A DNA stretch of 64,000 nt. Origin: Alnus glutinosa. Its lineage: Eukaryota; Streptophyta; Magnoliopsida; Fagales; Betulaceae. Positions 34,367 through 45,211 of the stretch are shown in pieces; the stretch's first letter is position 1; each line of letters begins with the position of its first letter. The position numbers and the translations under genes are program-made. The notes below the pieces were generated by a model that saw only the letters and a program-made list of their open reading frames with translations, ran no database searches and was not told the DNA's origin. Location: assembly GCF_958979055.1 (NCBI RefSeq), contig NC_084891.1:10134501-10198500 (forward strand), in the 5' to 3' direction.

Positions 34367-36377
34367 TCCTTTCATTGATAAAACTTTCTTTTTTGGATAA
34401 TTAAGGATCATTAATTCACAAAACTTAAACAAACCTTAGTTTCACATTTCTTGATATATGTTTTTAATTTTCAAAATCAACCATGAAATAGAGTTTGTCA
34501 AAGTTTAGCGAGCAAGATGTTTGTAAAAATAATATTATTTTTAAGTGGTTCTAAGTCTGTAAATTGATAAATCACGTACAAGGTACAAGAATCTATTTCA
34601 TGGTCAAGATTTTGTTTTACTGCATCTAACGGTATACATGATGACACGTCAATGATTAGACAACATGTTCACTGAAATCTAATCGATCTAAACCATGTGG
34701 CAATATTGCTTAATTAGTATATATGCAACAATATATAACATGATGTATGTTTTTGTTCGTAAACACAGGACATATTAAGTCTCTTTTCAAGTTGTAATGG
34801 ACTACCAGAAACCCTTCTTGGTTCTCAACATCTGGCTTTGAAACAATCCAGCATTTCAGTAACGATGGATTCCCAGTCATCAATATGTGGTATGATCGAT
34901 CGAGGAGACATGCATGTGCATATATATATATATGGATGCTTCACGTTATCCTAGTTTAATCTCCTTTTTGCTCGTTTTATCGTTTAACACTTGAACAAAT
35001 TGGAAATCTTTCAGTTAGCAGTCCAATGTCGGCTAATAAACCAAAAGAGATAGATAATCAAGCAAGAGGAACTACCAGTGATTCCTCGCATGAGCCATCA
35101 GATGATGAAGATATTGAGCTAGAAGCTGGTTCGTGCATATGTGAGCAGAGCACAGACCTCACTAAATTAAAACGCGCTAGAAGGTATTTTCATGTATATA
35201 TATATATATATGAACTATGATAGAGATACGAGGTTGCTCATGGCCCAAACTACATTGGATTGTTACTGTGTTTCCAGGATGATTTCTAATCGGGAGTCTG
35301 CCAGGCGATCTAGAAGAAGAAAACAAGAGCAGCTGCAAGATCTCGAGTCCCAGGTATTCTATGTTGTGGGTGTTTGCGTTATTTGATCAGTCAGTGGTGA
35401 AAAAAAGTCGGACGTTCATGCTCCGAATTGGCTACCGAGAAAAAAAGAAAGAAAGAAAGAGAAATATATTGTGAATCTATTAGCTATTTGAGTAATTGAT
35501 GAATTTAATATTTTAACTCTATCTCAACAAATGGGGGATCATGAGTCATGGTTCGAACTCTTTATATTTGGCTCTGATACCATGTTAAATCACTACTTAT
35601 TCCAATAACTTAAACTGGTAGGAATAATTGATTTAATCATTAAAGATATTTTCTAACACTGCTCCTCATGTGTGAGCTTAAACTCCTCATTAATTAGTGA
35701 GGTTCAACACGTATAATATTTAATTCAAACGGGAGGTTAATGATGGAGAAAATGTTCAAACTCAGGACCTTTTGTTCTAATACTATAGTAAATCATCACT
35801 ATTTTAAAAAAACTTGAGCTAATAAGAACGTGTAAATTTAATCATTTAATTAATATTTTAATAATTGTTCAACGCTCCTTAATTACATAGGCCCGTTCAA
35901 GTTTGTTTGGTTTAACTCATGAATCTTTGTCAGGTTGAACAACTGAGAGGAGAAAATGGGACTCTATGCAATCAGCTTACAAATGCTACACAGCAGTATC
36001 GTGTCGCTGATACAGATAATCGAGTCCTGAAATCAGATGTGGAAGCTTTGAGAGCCAAGGTATACTCGAGCAGCTTTAGTACTGTAAACTCAAGAGAGTT
36101 TGTTTGGATACAGCAGAATACAAAAGAGAAGGCTAATAATTAACACTATTGTTTGTGATTTTAGGTGAAGTTAGCTGAAGATATGGTTACTCGAGGCTCC
36201 TTGACCTCTAATCTATATCAACTTCTTCATAGTCACTTAGGATCACCGCAATTACTTAATACCCAAAATCTGCGCCGGGTTCCAAATGTTTCACCAACCA
36301 TCAATGTCCCAGGAGATGATGCCTCCTCATATGCAGGAATTACAGTTTCTGGGCAGAATTCAGGCATTCAATATTAA
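33174..36377 (+). CDS. group C bZIP transcription factor, bZIP9-like (six exons)
   Basis: Exons: 33174-33443, 34769-34889, 35015-35183, 35278-35353, 35934-36059 and 36165-36377, all with GT-AG introns and matching phases, giving 324 residues. The N-terminus has the group C motif [17 protein letters not shown] (about 17-33). An acidic region lies at 155-170 ([11 protein letters not shown]). The basic region is [20 protein letters not shown], with N191-x7-R199. The zipper heptads are L209, L216, L223, A230, A237, L244 and L251. The [20 protein letters not shown] and [10 protein letters not shown] segments after the zipper match bZIP9/10/25/63-type proteins, closest to AtbZIP9. The protein acts in the nucleus on ACGT-core elements, usually as a heterodimer with S1 bZIPs in energy and stress signalling. 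It ends at GQNSGIQY, earlier than Arabidopsis bZIP9. The start is the first ATG in frame with the conserved N-terminus. Confidence 0.9.
33462..34364. other. bZIP intron 1 contents
   Basis: Intron 1 (33444-34768) starts with a (CT)n tract and holds a T-rich tract at about 34143-34170 and an (AT)n tract at about 34335-34364. No nested gene seen. Confidence 0.6.
35489..35895. repeat. TRIM-like direct repeat inside bZIP intron 4
   Basis: Two diverged direct copies share the order ctgataccatgttaaatcac ... gatttaatcattaaagatat ... gctcctc (about 35572-35668) and ctaatactatagtaaatcat ... aatttaatcatttaattaat ... gctcctt (about 35776-35881). The ctgataccat string is the complement of a tRNA-Met primer-binding site, which suggests a miniature LTR element. 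Boundaries are not resolved. Confidence 0.4.
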
Positions 36378-37207
36378 AACTGGAGTCATGAGTGATGTTG
36401 TGGTAAATTACGATGTAAATGTGTAGCAATTTTAAGCTTCTTTGTGACTTTATCAATCTGTTAATGCACAAAATGTTAAGGTCCTGCCGCCCATGACAGC
36501 ATGATTTCTTTTGGTAAAAGTTGGCCACGATATATTTTATGTTGAAGATTGATGCATGGCTTTATACTAAGCGAGCATAAGGAATATAAAGGTAAAGCTA
36601 AAGTATGGTGTTTAGTCTGTCCTCAATTTGAACTCTCCGTGTTTTCAAAAATTATAATTCATTGAGTACTTTTATTTAGTAGTCAGTTATCCGAATGTCA
36701 AACAATTGGGATGATTTAGAACTGTAAAAATCAGCCTTTGAATTTTTTCTTTTTTTCTATTTTATAAGTGTTGATTCAAAAGTAAAGGTTGATTTTCACT
36801 GCTATATCATCAAGTTGTATTTTTATCATATAGCAGTGGACGTATTAATTAAATAGTATTACTCTAAATTATTTGGCCAGGCAAAAATCATTGAATTTTC
36901 AAATTGTTTTTCTATTTTTAAGGGTAAATATGTAATTTCATAATAATTCAAATGAAAAATTGGCCGAAATTAATATGGACAGAGTTATTTGTCACGTATG
37001 GAATTACAATGAAGAGATTTGTCCCCTTTTAATTAAACTCTAAGGGTATGTTTAGTATGCGGAATGACTGTTCTATTAAGAAAAAACAAATAATATATTT
37101 TATTATAAATTAAAAAAATGTGAAGTATGATGTTAGAATATACAATAAAGACATATACTCTTAACACTTTGGAATAGACATTCCCATGGCCAATGAGGAA
37201 ATTATTA
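36378..37207. other. 3' flank of bZIP and spacer to the copia element
   Basis: 3' UTR and AT-rich intergenic sequence with no gene. At about 37060-37185 the strings ggaatgactgttcta and gaatagacattcc form short imperfect inverted repeats, a possible MITE without a supported boundary. Confidence 0.45.
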
Positions 37208-37488
37208 TGATGCATTCATGAAGTTTCATCTCTTAGAATTCTACACATTCATGTCACATTTTAGAATTCCTATAACATTCATGTAATACATTGATGTAGC
37301 ATTTTGATTCATGTTCTACCCTTTTATAATATTCCTTAACCTCCCTTATGATTCTACGTCTATAAAAGGGAGTATTGAGTAATATGTATAACACACAATA
37401 ATAGAGAAGAATCATACATAGTTCCTGAATAATTAGTTTCACATATTACAATCTCTATTGTCTTGTTATTTTCTTTGCTTTTACAACA
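37208..37488 (+). repeat. 5' LTR of the copia element
   Basis: 281 bases, tgatgcattcatg ... ttttacaaca. Shares long near-identical runs with the 3' LTR (for example cctataacattcatgtaata). It lacks about 20 bases present near the start of the 3' LTR. Confidence 0.82.
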
Positions 37489-37849
37489 CATTATCAGTAC
37501 GAAACTCTAGCTAGTTGTTGTGTTCTTTTGATCTTCAACATCAAAAGTTATCAGTGAGATATTCTCAATTCATTGTAAGTCTCTTTAAGAATTAGTAATT
37601 TTATTATCTATTTTGTTAATTAACATTCTAACATATGCTTAGAAATTTTGTGTTTTTTTTTTTTTTTTTAAAGTATCATATTATAACATATTAATATTGA
37701 ACTAGAATGTTATCATACTAATGCTATGAATATGATGCCTTATAGTTTAAATTTGATTTTTTTTTTAATTGCTTTGCGTATAATATCGCTTAATTTAAAT
37801 AATATTTATTTATTTAATTCTTGATATATTTTTCTCATAAATAATGTCA

Positions 37850-40800
37850 ATCTTACAAAACTTGAGTTTATCGCGCTTGACGTTTCTGGCAACAATTACT
37901 TATCTTGGATCCTCGATGCTAAGATCCATCTTGAAGCTATGAATCTTGGAAATACTATTAAGGAAGATTATCAAGCATCACAATAGGATCGCGCTTAAGC
38001 CATAATTTTTCTTCGCTATCATCAATATGAAGAATTAAAAATTGAGTACCTTACGGTAAGGGATCCTTGACTTTGTGGAATAATTTATGGTAGAGATACG
38101 AGCACCAGAAGACAGTTATCCTTCTAAAAGCTGGTTATGATTGGTTGCACCTGAGGTTGCAAGATTTTAAGAGTGTTAGTGACTAAAACTCTGCACTCTT
38201 TAAAATCATCTCACAATTAAAATTGTGTGAAGAAAAAGTCACTGATGTAGATATGTTAGAAAAAACATACACCACATTTCATGCCTCGAATTTACTCCTG
38301 CAGTAGCAATATTGAGAGCGTAATTTCACAAGATATTCTAAACTAATATCTTGTCTTTTAGTGGTTGAGCAAAGCAACGAGCTAGTAATGAAAAATATCC
38401 AATCTTGTCCAACGCGTTCTACACCATTTCCTGAAGCAAATGGAACCTCATTTCATGGTAATAAAAGAAATCGTAGTCATGGACGTAGATGTGGTAGAAA
38501 AATTATAAAGGTAAAGGGGAACGTACTAATAATTCTTACAAAAGAAATGCTCCTTACCACCAGAACTGGAACCACACTGAGGTGAAACAAAATAGAAACA
38601 AAGGTTTACAGAATAAAAATCTACAAAGAACTATGAAGATAAATGTTACAAGTGTGGTATGAATGGATATTAGCCGCGTACCTGTCATACGCCTAAACAT
38701 CTGGTAGACCTATATCAAGCTTCCATAAAAGAGAAAGAAAAAGAGATTGAAATGAATTTTGCTAAACACAGTAATCCTGTAGATCCTCCGGTTTTTCTTG
38801 ATATTCTAAATGGAGAGAGTATCACTCATCTTGATGTTTCTAATTTCTTTGTAGACTCTAACAGAAAAACTGATCTTTTGATTGGTTATTAATATGTCTA
38901 CAACAATTAATATATTTTCATTATGTCTTAATCAAATCATAATTACATTGTCAACTTTATTTGTATTTTGTTCTTTTCTTTTTGAGTAATGAAATTTAAT
39001 ATATATTTTGTTTATATATGGAGGCATGAGTCATACAGATGGAATGATTCAAGATAAGAAGTATTTTCAGTATTTAATATTAAACAAAGCTAGTGTCAAT
39101 ACAATGTCAGATTTTTCAAACCTAGTTAAAGGCTTTGGAAGAGCGAATATCATATTGTCAAAAGAAAAAAAATTGTATTAACGATGCTTTGTATTATTCT
39201 AAATTTAGAAGAAATTTAATCAATTTTAAAGATATTCGTCTAAATGGTTATCATGTTGAAACCATGAACGTAGTGATGAATTATCTTTATATTACTTCAA
39301 TAATTTCGGTCTAGAAGCTCATATTGGAAAAACTGCCTACTCCTCTTTCGGGTTGTATTATACAACAATTAGAACAATTGAATCACATGTTGTGATGCAC
39401 TAGAAGTGCTCTGATCGAAAGATATTTATGCTATGGCATGATCGTCTTGGACATCCGAGAACAATTATGATGCGTTGAATAATTGAGAACTCACATGGAC
39501 ATCCCTTAAAGAATCATAAGATTCTTTTACCAAGTGATTATCCTTATGTTGTATGTTTTCAAGGTAAATTTGTTATCAAACCATTATCTTCTAAGATAAT
39601 TGTTGAATCTCCATCATTTTTACAAAGAATTTAAGGAGATATATGTGAGTTGATTCACCCTCCATGTGGGCCATTTAGATATTTTATAGTTTTAATAGAT
39701 GCACCATTTAGATAGTCACATGTTTGAATGCTTTTCTACTCGTAGTGTTGCATTTTCTAGACTTCTTGTCCAAATAATTAGATTACGGGCACAATTTCCT
39801 GATTATCCAATTCAATCTGTTCAGATGGATAATGCGAATGAATTTACATCTCAAGCATTTTATGACTACTACATGTCAATCGATATTAATGTTGAACATC
39901 TTGTTGCTCATACCCATACTCAAAATGGTTTAGCTGAATCGTTTATTAAACAACTTCAGTTAATTGCTCGACTTTTGCTTATGAAATGAAAACTACATGA
40001 TTATACTTGGGGACATTACAATATTACATACTGCATCATTAGTTTGGATCAGACCAACATCTTTCTCCTTTGCAACTTGCATTTGGTCAACCATCAAATA
40101 TTTCTCATTTTCGCATTTTCGGTTGTGTTATATATGTTCCAATTGCTCAACCTCAGCACACTAAGATGGGACCTCAACGTAGACTTAGGATTTATATTGG
40201 TTTTGATTTTCCCTCTATTATTAGATACCTTGAGCCTTTACTAGTGATATTTTTAAAGCGCATTTTGAAGATTGTCATTTTGATGAAAACATATTCCCAT
40301 CACTAAGGAGAGAAAAATCGTTGCCAGAAACATGACAAGAAATCACTTGAAATAATTTGACGTTATCTCATTTTGATCGTTGTACAAATCAATGTGAACA
40401 GAAGTTCAGAAGATCATTCATTTGTAAAGTATTGCAAATCAATTACCAGATGCATTTATTTATAAGAAAACAGTTAGGTCTCACATTCCAGCTGCTAATA
40501 TTCTAGAGAATATAAAAGTCTTTGTAGGACAATCAATTAATACAGCAACAAATGAGTCTAAAGTACGCCTGAAGCGTGGAAGACCTATTGGTGCAAATGA
40601 TAAGATTTTTCGGAAGAAAAAAAACAAGGAAATGAAATCGGCACTCCTGAAGAGGCCTTACCAACAAAACAAGAAACGAAAATTGATCATTCCAAACTTT
40701 TTGTACAAAATTCTCTAGGAAATGAATCCTTCGAAGAGGAACCTCTTGAAGAGGAATCTCATGAAGAGGAACAGATTGTTGAAAATAATGAGATCTTAAT

Positions 40801-42525
40801 AAATTATGTAAGTACATGAGAAATATTAGATAGAAACAAAATTGTTGTCGACAACATATTTTCATTTAAAGTTGCATTTGATATTACCAGAAGTAATGAT
40901 GATATTGAACCACAAACAATCAAAGAATGTCGACGTAGAAATGATTGGCCAATGAAGGAAGCAATTCAAGTAGAACTGAACTCACTAGCAACACGTGAAG
41001 TATTTGGACCTGTAGTCAAAACACTTAAAGGTGTATCTCTTGTTGGATATAAGTGGGTATTTGTACGAAAACATAATGAGAAAAATGAAATTGTGAGATA
41101 CAAAGCAAGACTTGTTGCACAAGGTTTCCTGTAGAAACTTAGTATTGATTATGAAGAAACATATTCATCTGTAGTGTATGCAATTACATTTAGATTTCTT
41201 ATTAGCTTGGTAGTTATAGAAAGTTTGGATACGCATTTAATGGATGAGGTTACAACATATTTATATGAGTCACTTGATAATGATATATACATGAAAATCC
41301 CTGAAAGATACAAAATGCCTGAAGCATATAATTCCAAATCTCAAAGTATTTATTCTATCAAGCTACAAAGATCTTTATAAAGGTTAAAGCAATCCGGACA
41401 TATGTGGTACAATCATTTTAGTGAATATCATATCTATTGAAAGAAGGATTTGAGAATAATCCAATTTGTTCATGTGTTTTCATTAAGAAATCAGAATCTG
41501 GATTCGCTATCATTGCAGTTTAAGTAGATGATTTAAATCTTGTTAGGACTCCAGAAGAGCTCATAAAAATTGTCACTTATTTAAAAAATGAGTTCGGGAT
41601 GCAAGATCTTGGAAAGACAAAATTTTGTCTTGGCTTACATGTTGAACATTTTCAAAATGGAATTCTTATTCATCAGTCAACATATACAAAAAGTCTTGAA
41701 GCACTTTTACATGGAGAAAGCTCATCTTTTGAGCACTCCAATGGTTGTTTGATCACTTGACGTGAAAAAATACCACTTTCTCCCTTGAAAAGATGACAAA
41801 GAAATTTTTGGTCTTGAAGTACCATATCTTAATGCAATTGGTGCTATGATGTATCTTGCAAATTGCACACGGTCTGATATAGTATTTTTAGTTAATTTAC
41901 TAGCAAGATACAGTTTAGCACCAACTCGAAGGCATTGGAATGGGGTCAAACATGTTCTACGTTATCTTTGTGGAACAACTGACATGAGATTATTTTATCC
42001 AAAAGGTTCAAATTCATAGTTAGTTGGATATGCAAATGAGAGTTTTCTTTTTGATCCACATAAAGGTAGATCTCAAATAGGATATTTATTTACATGTGGA
42101 AGTACTGCTATTTCATGGAGATCTGTCAAGCAAACACTTGTTGCTACTTCTTCAAATTACTCAGAGATTATTGCAATTCATGAAGCAAGTCGAGAATGCA
42201 TCTGGCTAAGATCTGTAATTCAACACATTCGAGAAAAGTGTGGTTTATCTACAATCAAAGATAGCCCAACAATATTACATGAAGATAATGTTGCTTGTAT
42301 CACACATATCATAGGAGGATATATTAAAGGTGATAGAACAAAACACATTTAACCGAAATTCTTTTATACACATGAGCTCCAGAAGAGTGGTGATATTGAT
42401 GTGAAGTATATACATTCAAGTGACAATTTGTCAGATTTATTTACCAAAACATTACCAACTGCAACATTTAAGAAGTTGGTGAATAACATTGGAATGCGAC
42501 GACTCAATGATCTTTCATCATAAAA
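37850..42525 (+). pseudogene. copia gag-pol remnant
   Basis: The gag begins about 37850 (NLTKLEFIALDVSGNNYLSW) but its nearby ATG is out of frame. The zinc knuckle at about 38646-38690 reads CYKCGMNGY-stop-PRTCH, so it has lost its His and has a stop. The integrase core lies at about 39430-40000 (HDRLGHP at the start, later QMDNANEFTSQ and HTQNGLAESF). RT covers about 40950-41960 (GYKWVFVRKHNEKNEIVRYK, then CTRSDI and LLARYS). RNase H is about 42000-42500 (VATSSNYSEIIAIHEASREC). The coding capacity is destroyed by numerous stops and frame changes. No function is expected. Confidence 0.85.
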
Positions 42526-42777
42526 AATTGAAGTGCTTCATGCTAATAAGGGGGAGTAAAATGATTATGTTGATTGTACTCTTTTTCCTTCACTAAGGTT
42601 TTTTCCACTGAGTTTTCCTTTACAAGGTTTTAATGAGGCAGTCTCAAGCATACAAGAATATTGTACTCTTTTTCTTTTGTCACAGGGTTTTTTTTTTTTT
42701 TTTTTCTACTGGGTTTTCCCTGGCAAGTTTTAAACAAAACATATTCTTAGTGTATGGTCATCCAAGGCGAACTGTTA

Positions 42778-43080
42778 TGAATGCATTCATGCATTTGGTG
42801 GATGACCATTTAGGTTTATCTCTTGTAATTCTACACATTCATGTCACTTTTTAGAATTCCTATAACATTCATGTAATACATTGATGTAGTATTTTGATTC
42901 ATGTTCTACCTTTTCATATTCCTTAACCTACCATTATGATTCTATATCTATAAAATGGAGTATTGAGTAGTATGTATAACACACAATAATAGAGAAGAAT
43001 CATACATAGTTTTTGAAGAACTAGTTTCACATATTGCAATATATTTATCTTATCTTGTTATTTTCTTTGATTTTATAACA
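42778..43080 (+). repeat. 3' LTR of the copia element
   Basis: 303 bases, tgaatgcattcatg ... ttttataaca, counterpart of 37208-37488. Confidence 0.82.
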
Positions 43081-43258
43081 TGAATGACTATATTCTTAAA
43101 GAATTATTTGCTAAAGGGTCAAACTACACTAATATAACTATTTTTCCATCAAAATAAAATCAATCTGATTCATCTCCACACTACTCGAGCTAGCAAGGCA
43201 AATTCTCGTTGCATGGGGCTTGAGGGATTGGGGTAGCAATTTGAGCCATGGATCTCAA

Positions 43259-43301
<43 letters not shown>

Positions 43302-43343
43302 AATTTAGAATGACCAAATTAAAGAAAATGAATAAGATTTGAA
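43081..43343. other. 3' flank of the CML gene with (GA)n tract
   Basis: A (GA)n microsatellite at 43262-43299 lies just past the CML stop codon (minus strand), probably within or near its 3' UTR. Confidence 0.6.
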
Positions 43344-43925
43344 TTAGTTCATCATTAATTGGAACTCACAAAAATCGACCTTCCCGTCAAAGTTCAAATC
43401 CACAACCCTCACCATCTTCTCAATCTCACCCATGTCCCACCCGCTGTCCAATCCCAAGCAATCCAGCACCTTCTTCAACTCCACTGCCTCTATATATCCA
43501 TCACCATCCTCGTCGAAAATCTTGAAGGCTTCAAGCAGCAGCTCCTTGCGCTTCAACACGTCCTCCATTAATCCCCCAAGCACCTCCTCTACGCCCACTT
43601 CATCCTCATCATCTTTTTCTTCTACCTCAAACCCGCCATGCTGCTTCTCTTCTTCCTCATGATCATCACAAGTACTAATAGTATACACCAAACCAAGCTT
43701 CTCTACCACTCACCGCCCCTTCTCCTTCTTGATCCTTCTGTTGTTCTCCATGCCGAACACAGTCACTAGAGACCGAACCATCGGGCCATCAACTTTACCA
43801 GCACTTTGTGGATCATGGCTGTGGTCAGCTGCTACAGCAGCCGGTGCGCCTGCCGGTCTTGATGAGCTTCCAAATGCATGCACCACGTCTCCGATCAACC
43901 GTGCGCATGCTCCGGTTATGCCCAT
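43344..43925 (-). pseudogene. calmodulin-like (CML) gene with an in-frame stop before its EF-hands
   Basis: One continuous minus-strand frame from ATG (43925) to the stop at 43344 is interrupted by a single TGA at 43712-43710, after codon 71. The N-terminal part ends with a degenerate EF-hand, VTVFGMENNRRIKKEKGR; the helix appears to continue beyond the stop as VVEKLGLVY. Two canonical EF-hands follow: DEDGDGYIEAVE and DLNFDGKVDFCE, both with complete 12-residue loops. The family (CML45/46-like in shape) consists of small intronless Ca2+ sensors. A C-to-T or similar change at an Arg codon would create the TGA. The alternative is a short intron, since GGTGAGT at the stop resembles a donor, but no pyrimidine-rich acceptor is obvious and the intervening codons look coding. 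I favour a nonsense allele. Confidence 0.75.
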
Positions 43926-44057
43926 TCTGATTGTAAAGAGGAATTACTAATGCAATCAAAGATCGAGCAAAAGAAAGAACAAGTGTGAGTGATGATTTCC
44001 TTCCTTAATTCCCTTCTAGTGTCCAACACTTTTAAACATGGAGCCATGACATTACAC

Positions 44058-44095
<38 letters not shown>

Positions 44096-45211
44096 CTGTA
44101 AATCACTAGAATGCCATTGGATGCTACGTGTACGTATGTGGTGGAGAATTGACTTCTCTTTTTAAATTTTTTTTTTCTCTAGGCTTATAATTTGCAGCTG
44201 ATTAACCTTTGAGATTCCACAGCTGGAAAGTGGAATTGAATATTTAAGTGGGTTGATGCATGCATTAAATTTGGTTTGCTAAAAAAAAAAAAATCATTAA
44301 ATTAATTTTGTTCGTTATTTTTTTATTTTTTTTTATGCATCCAAACAATTACTCCACTTAATTAAATTATAAATTATAATGAAACACACTATTGCAGGTT
44401 CGAATTCGATTATTTCTCCTTCAATTAAAGTTTTAAGTTTGCATGTTCGATCTATTCTGAGCAAATGCTATATATATATATGCAAATAGAAGTATTTAAT
44501 TTATATGCTTTTTTCTATTTTATCAACATTACTTGTCAGAAAAATGCTTTAAAACCTTTTTAAGATACAAACATGGTTTAAGAATGCTGAGTAAATCTAA
44601 AAAAAGAAAAGAAAAAGGGAATCCGATCTGAGTAAGGTTGCTTATTTTTAACAGTTTTTGCAAAGAAAATTAAGAGGGGTAAAAGGAAGGTGCCTGAACA
44701 ATTTTAGCTAAGTGCATTAGGCATGCATGAAAGCGAGCTGCACCAACTCCTCACAATTCTAGGCAGGTAAATTCTTATCTTTTTGGATTTTCAAGACATT
44801 TTCTGTAATTTTTTTCAACGATGTACATTTAATTCTACTCTCTTTCTCTTTTTCATGAAAAAATTAAAATTAAATCTAGACCATTAGAAAATTAACCTTC
44901 AAGAGATCTTACGTAATTATTTTTTATAAGAAAGTACGTATTTCTCGTATTTTGCGCGCTATTCTTCTCCTGTCCTCCAATTTTGACAATCAATTATTAA
45001 ATCTGTAGGAGCAATACACGACATGTGTTTGTAAAATTAAAGGATGAGAGAATGACTCAAATGTACTAAATAATAAGTCTCTTTTTATTGCACCAAGGCC
45101 AAATCAGATTTTTCTTTTTCTTTTTTTTTTTTCCTAATAATAGAAGTAGATGGACAGGAAACTCACAGTAAAACAACTTGTAATTAAGATCTGATTTTTC
45201 ATAATAAAAGA
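43926..45211. other. upstream region of the CML gene
   Basis: A T-rich tract of 35 bases (44061-44095) lies about 140 bases upstream of the ATG. On the minus strand TTTAAA near 44031-44036 is a weak TATA candidate. The remainder up to the retrotransposon LTR holds no recognised gene. Confidence 0.45.

Larger units (their letters stand above)
37208..43080 (+). mobile_element. decayed Ty1/copia LTR retrotransposon
   Basis: Similar LTRs lie at 37208-37488 and 42778-43080. Between them a gag-protease-integrase-RT-RNase H order is readable on the plus strand through many stops and frameshifts. The primer-binding region follows the left LTR (ttatcagtacga at 37491). A degenerate purine tract (ccaaggcgaactgtta) precedes the right LTR. 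No clean target-site duplication is visible (tatta left, tgaat right), consistent with age. Confidence 0.85.

Noticed and set aside
37060..37185. short inverted repeats ggaatgactgttcta / gaatagacattcc
   Set aside because: No target-site duplication and only partial match, so not called as an element.
37203..43085. target-site duplication of the copia element
   Set aside because: Flanks tatta and tgaat do not match; none claimed.
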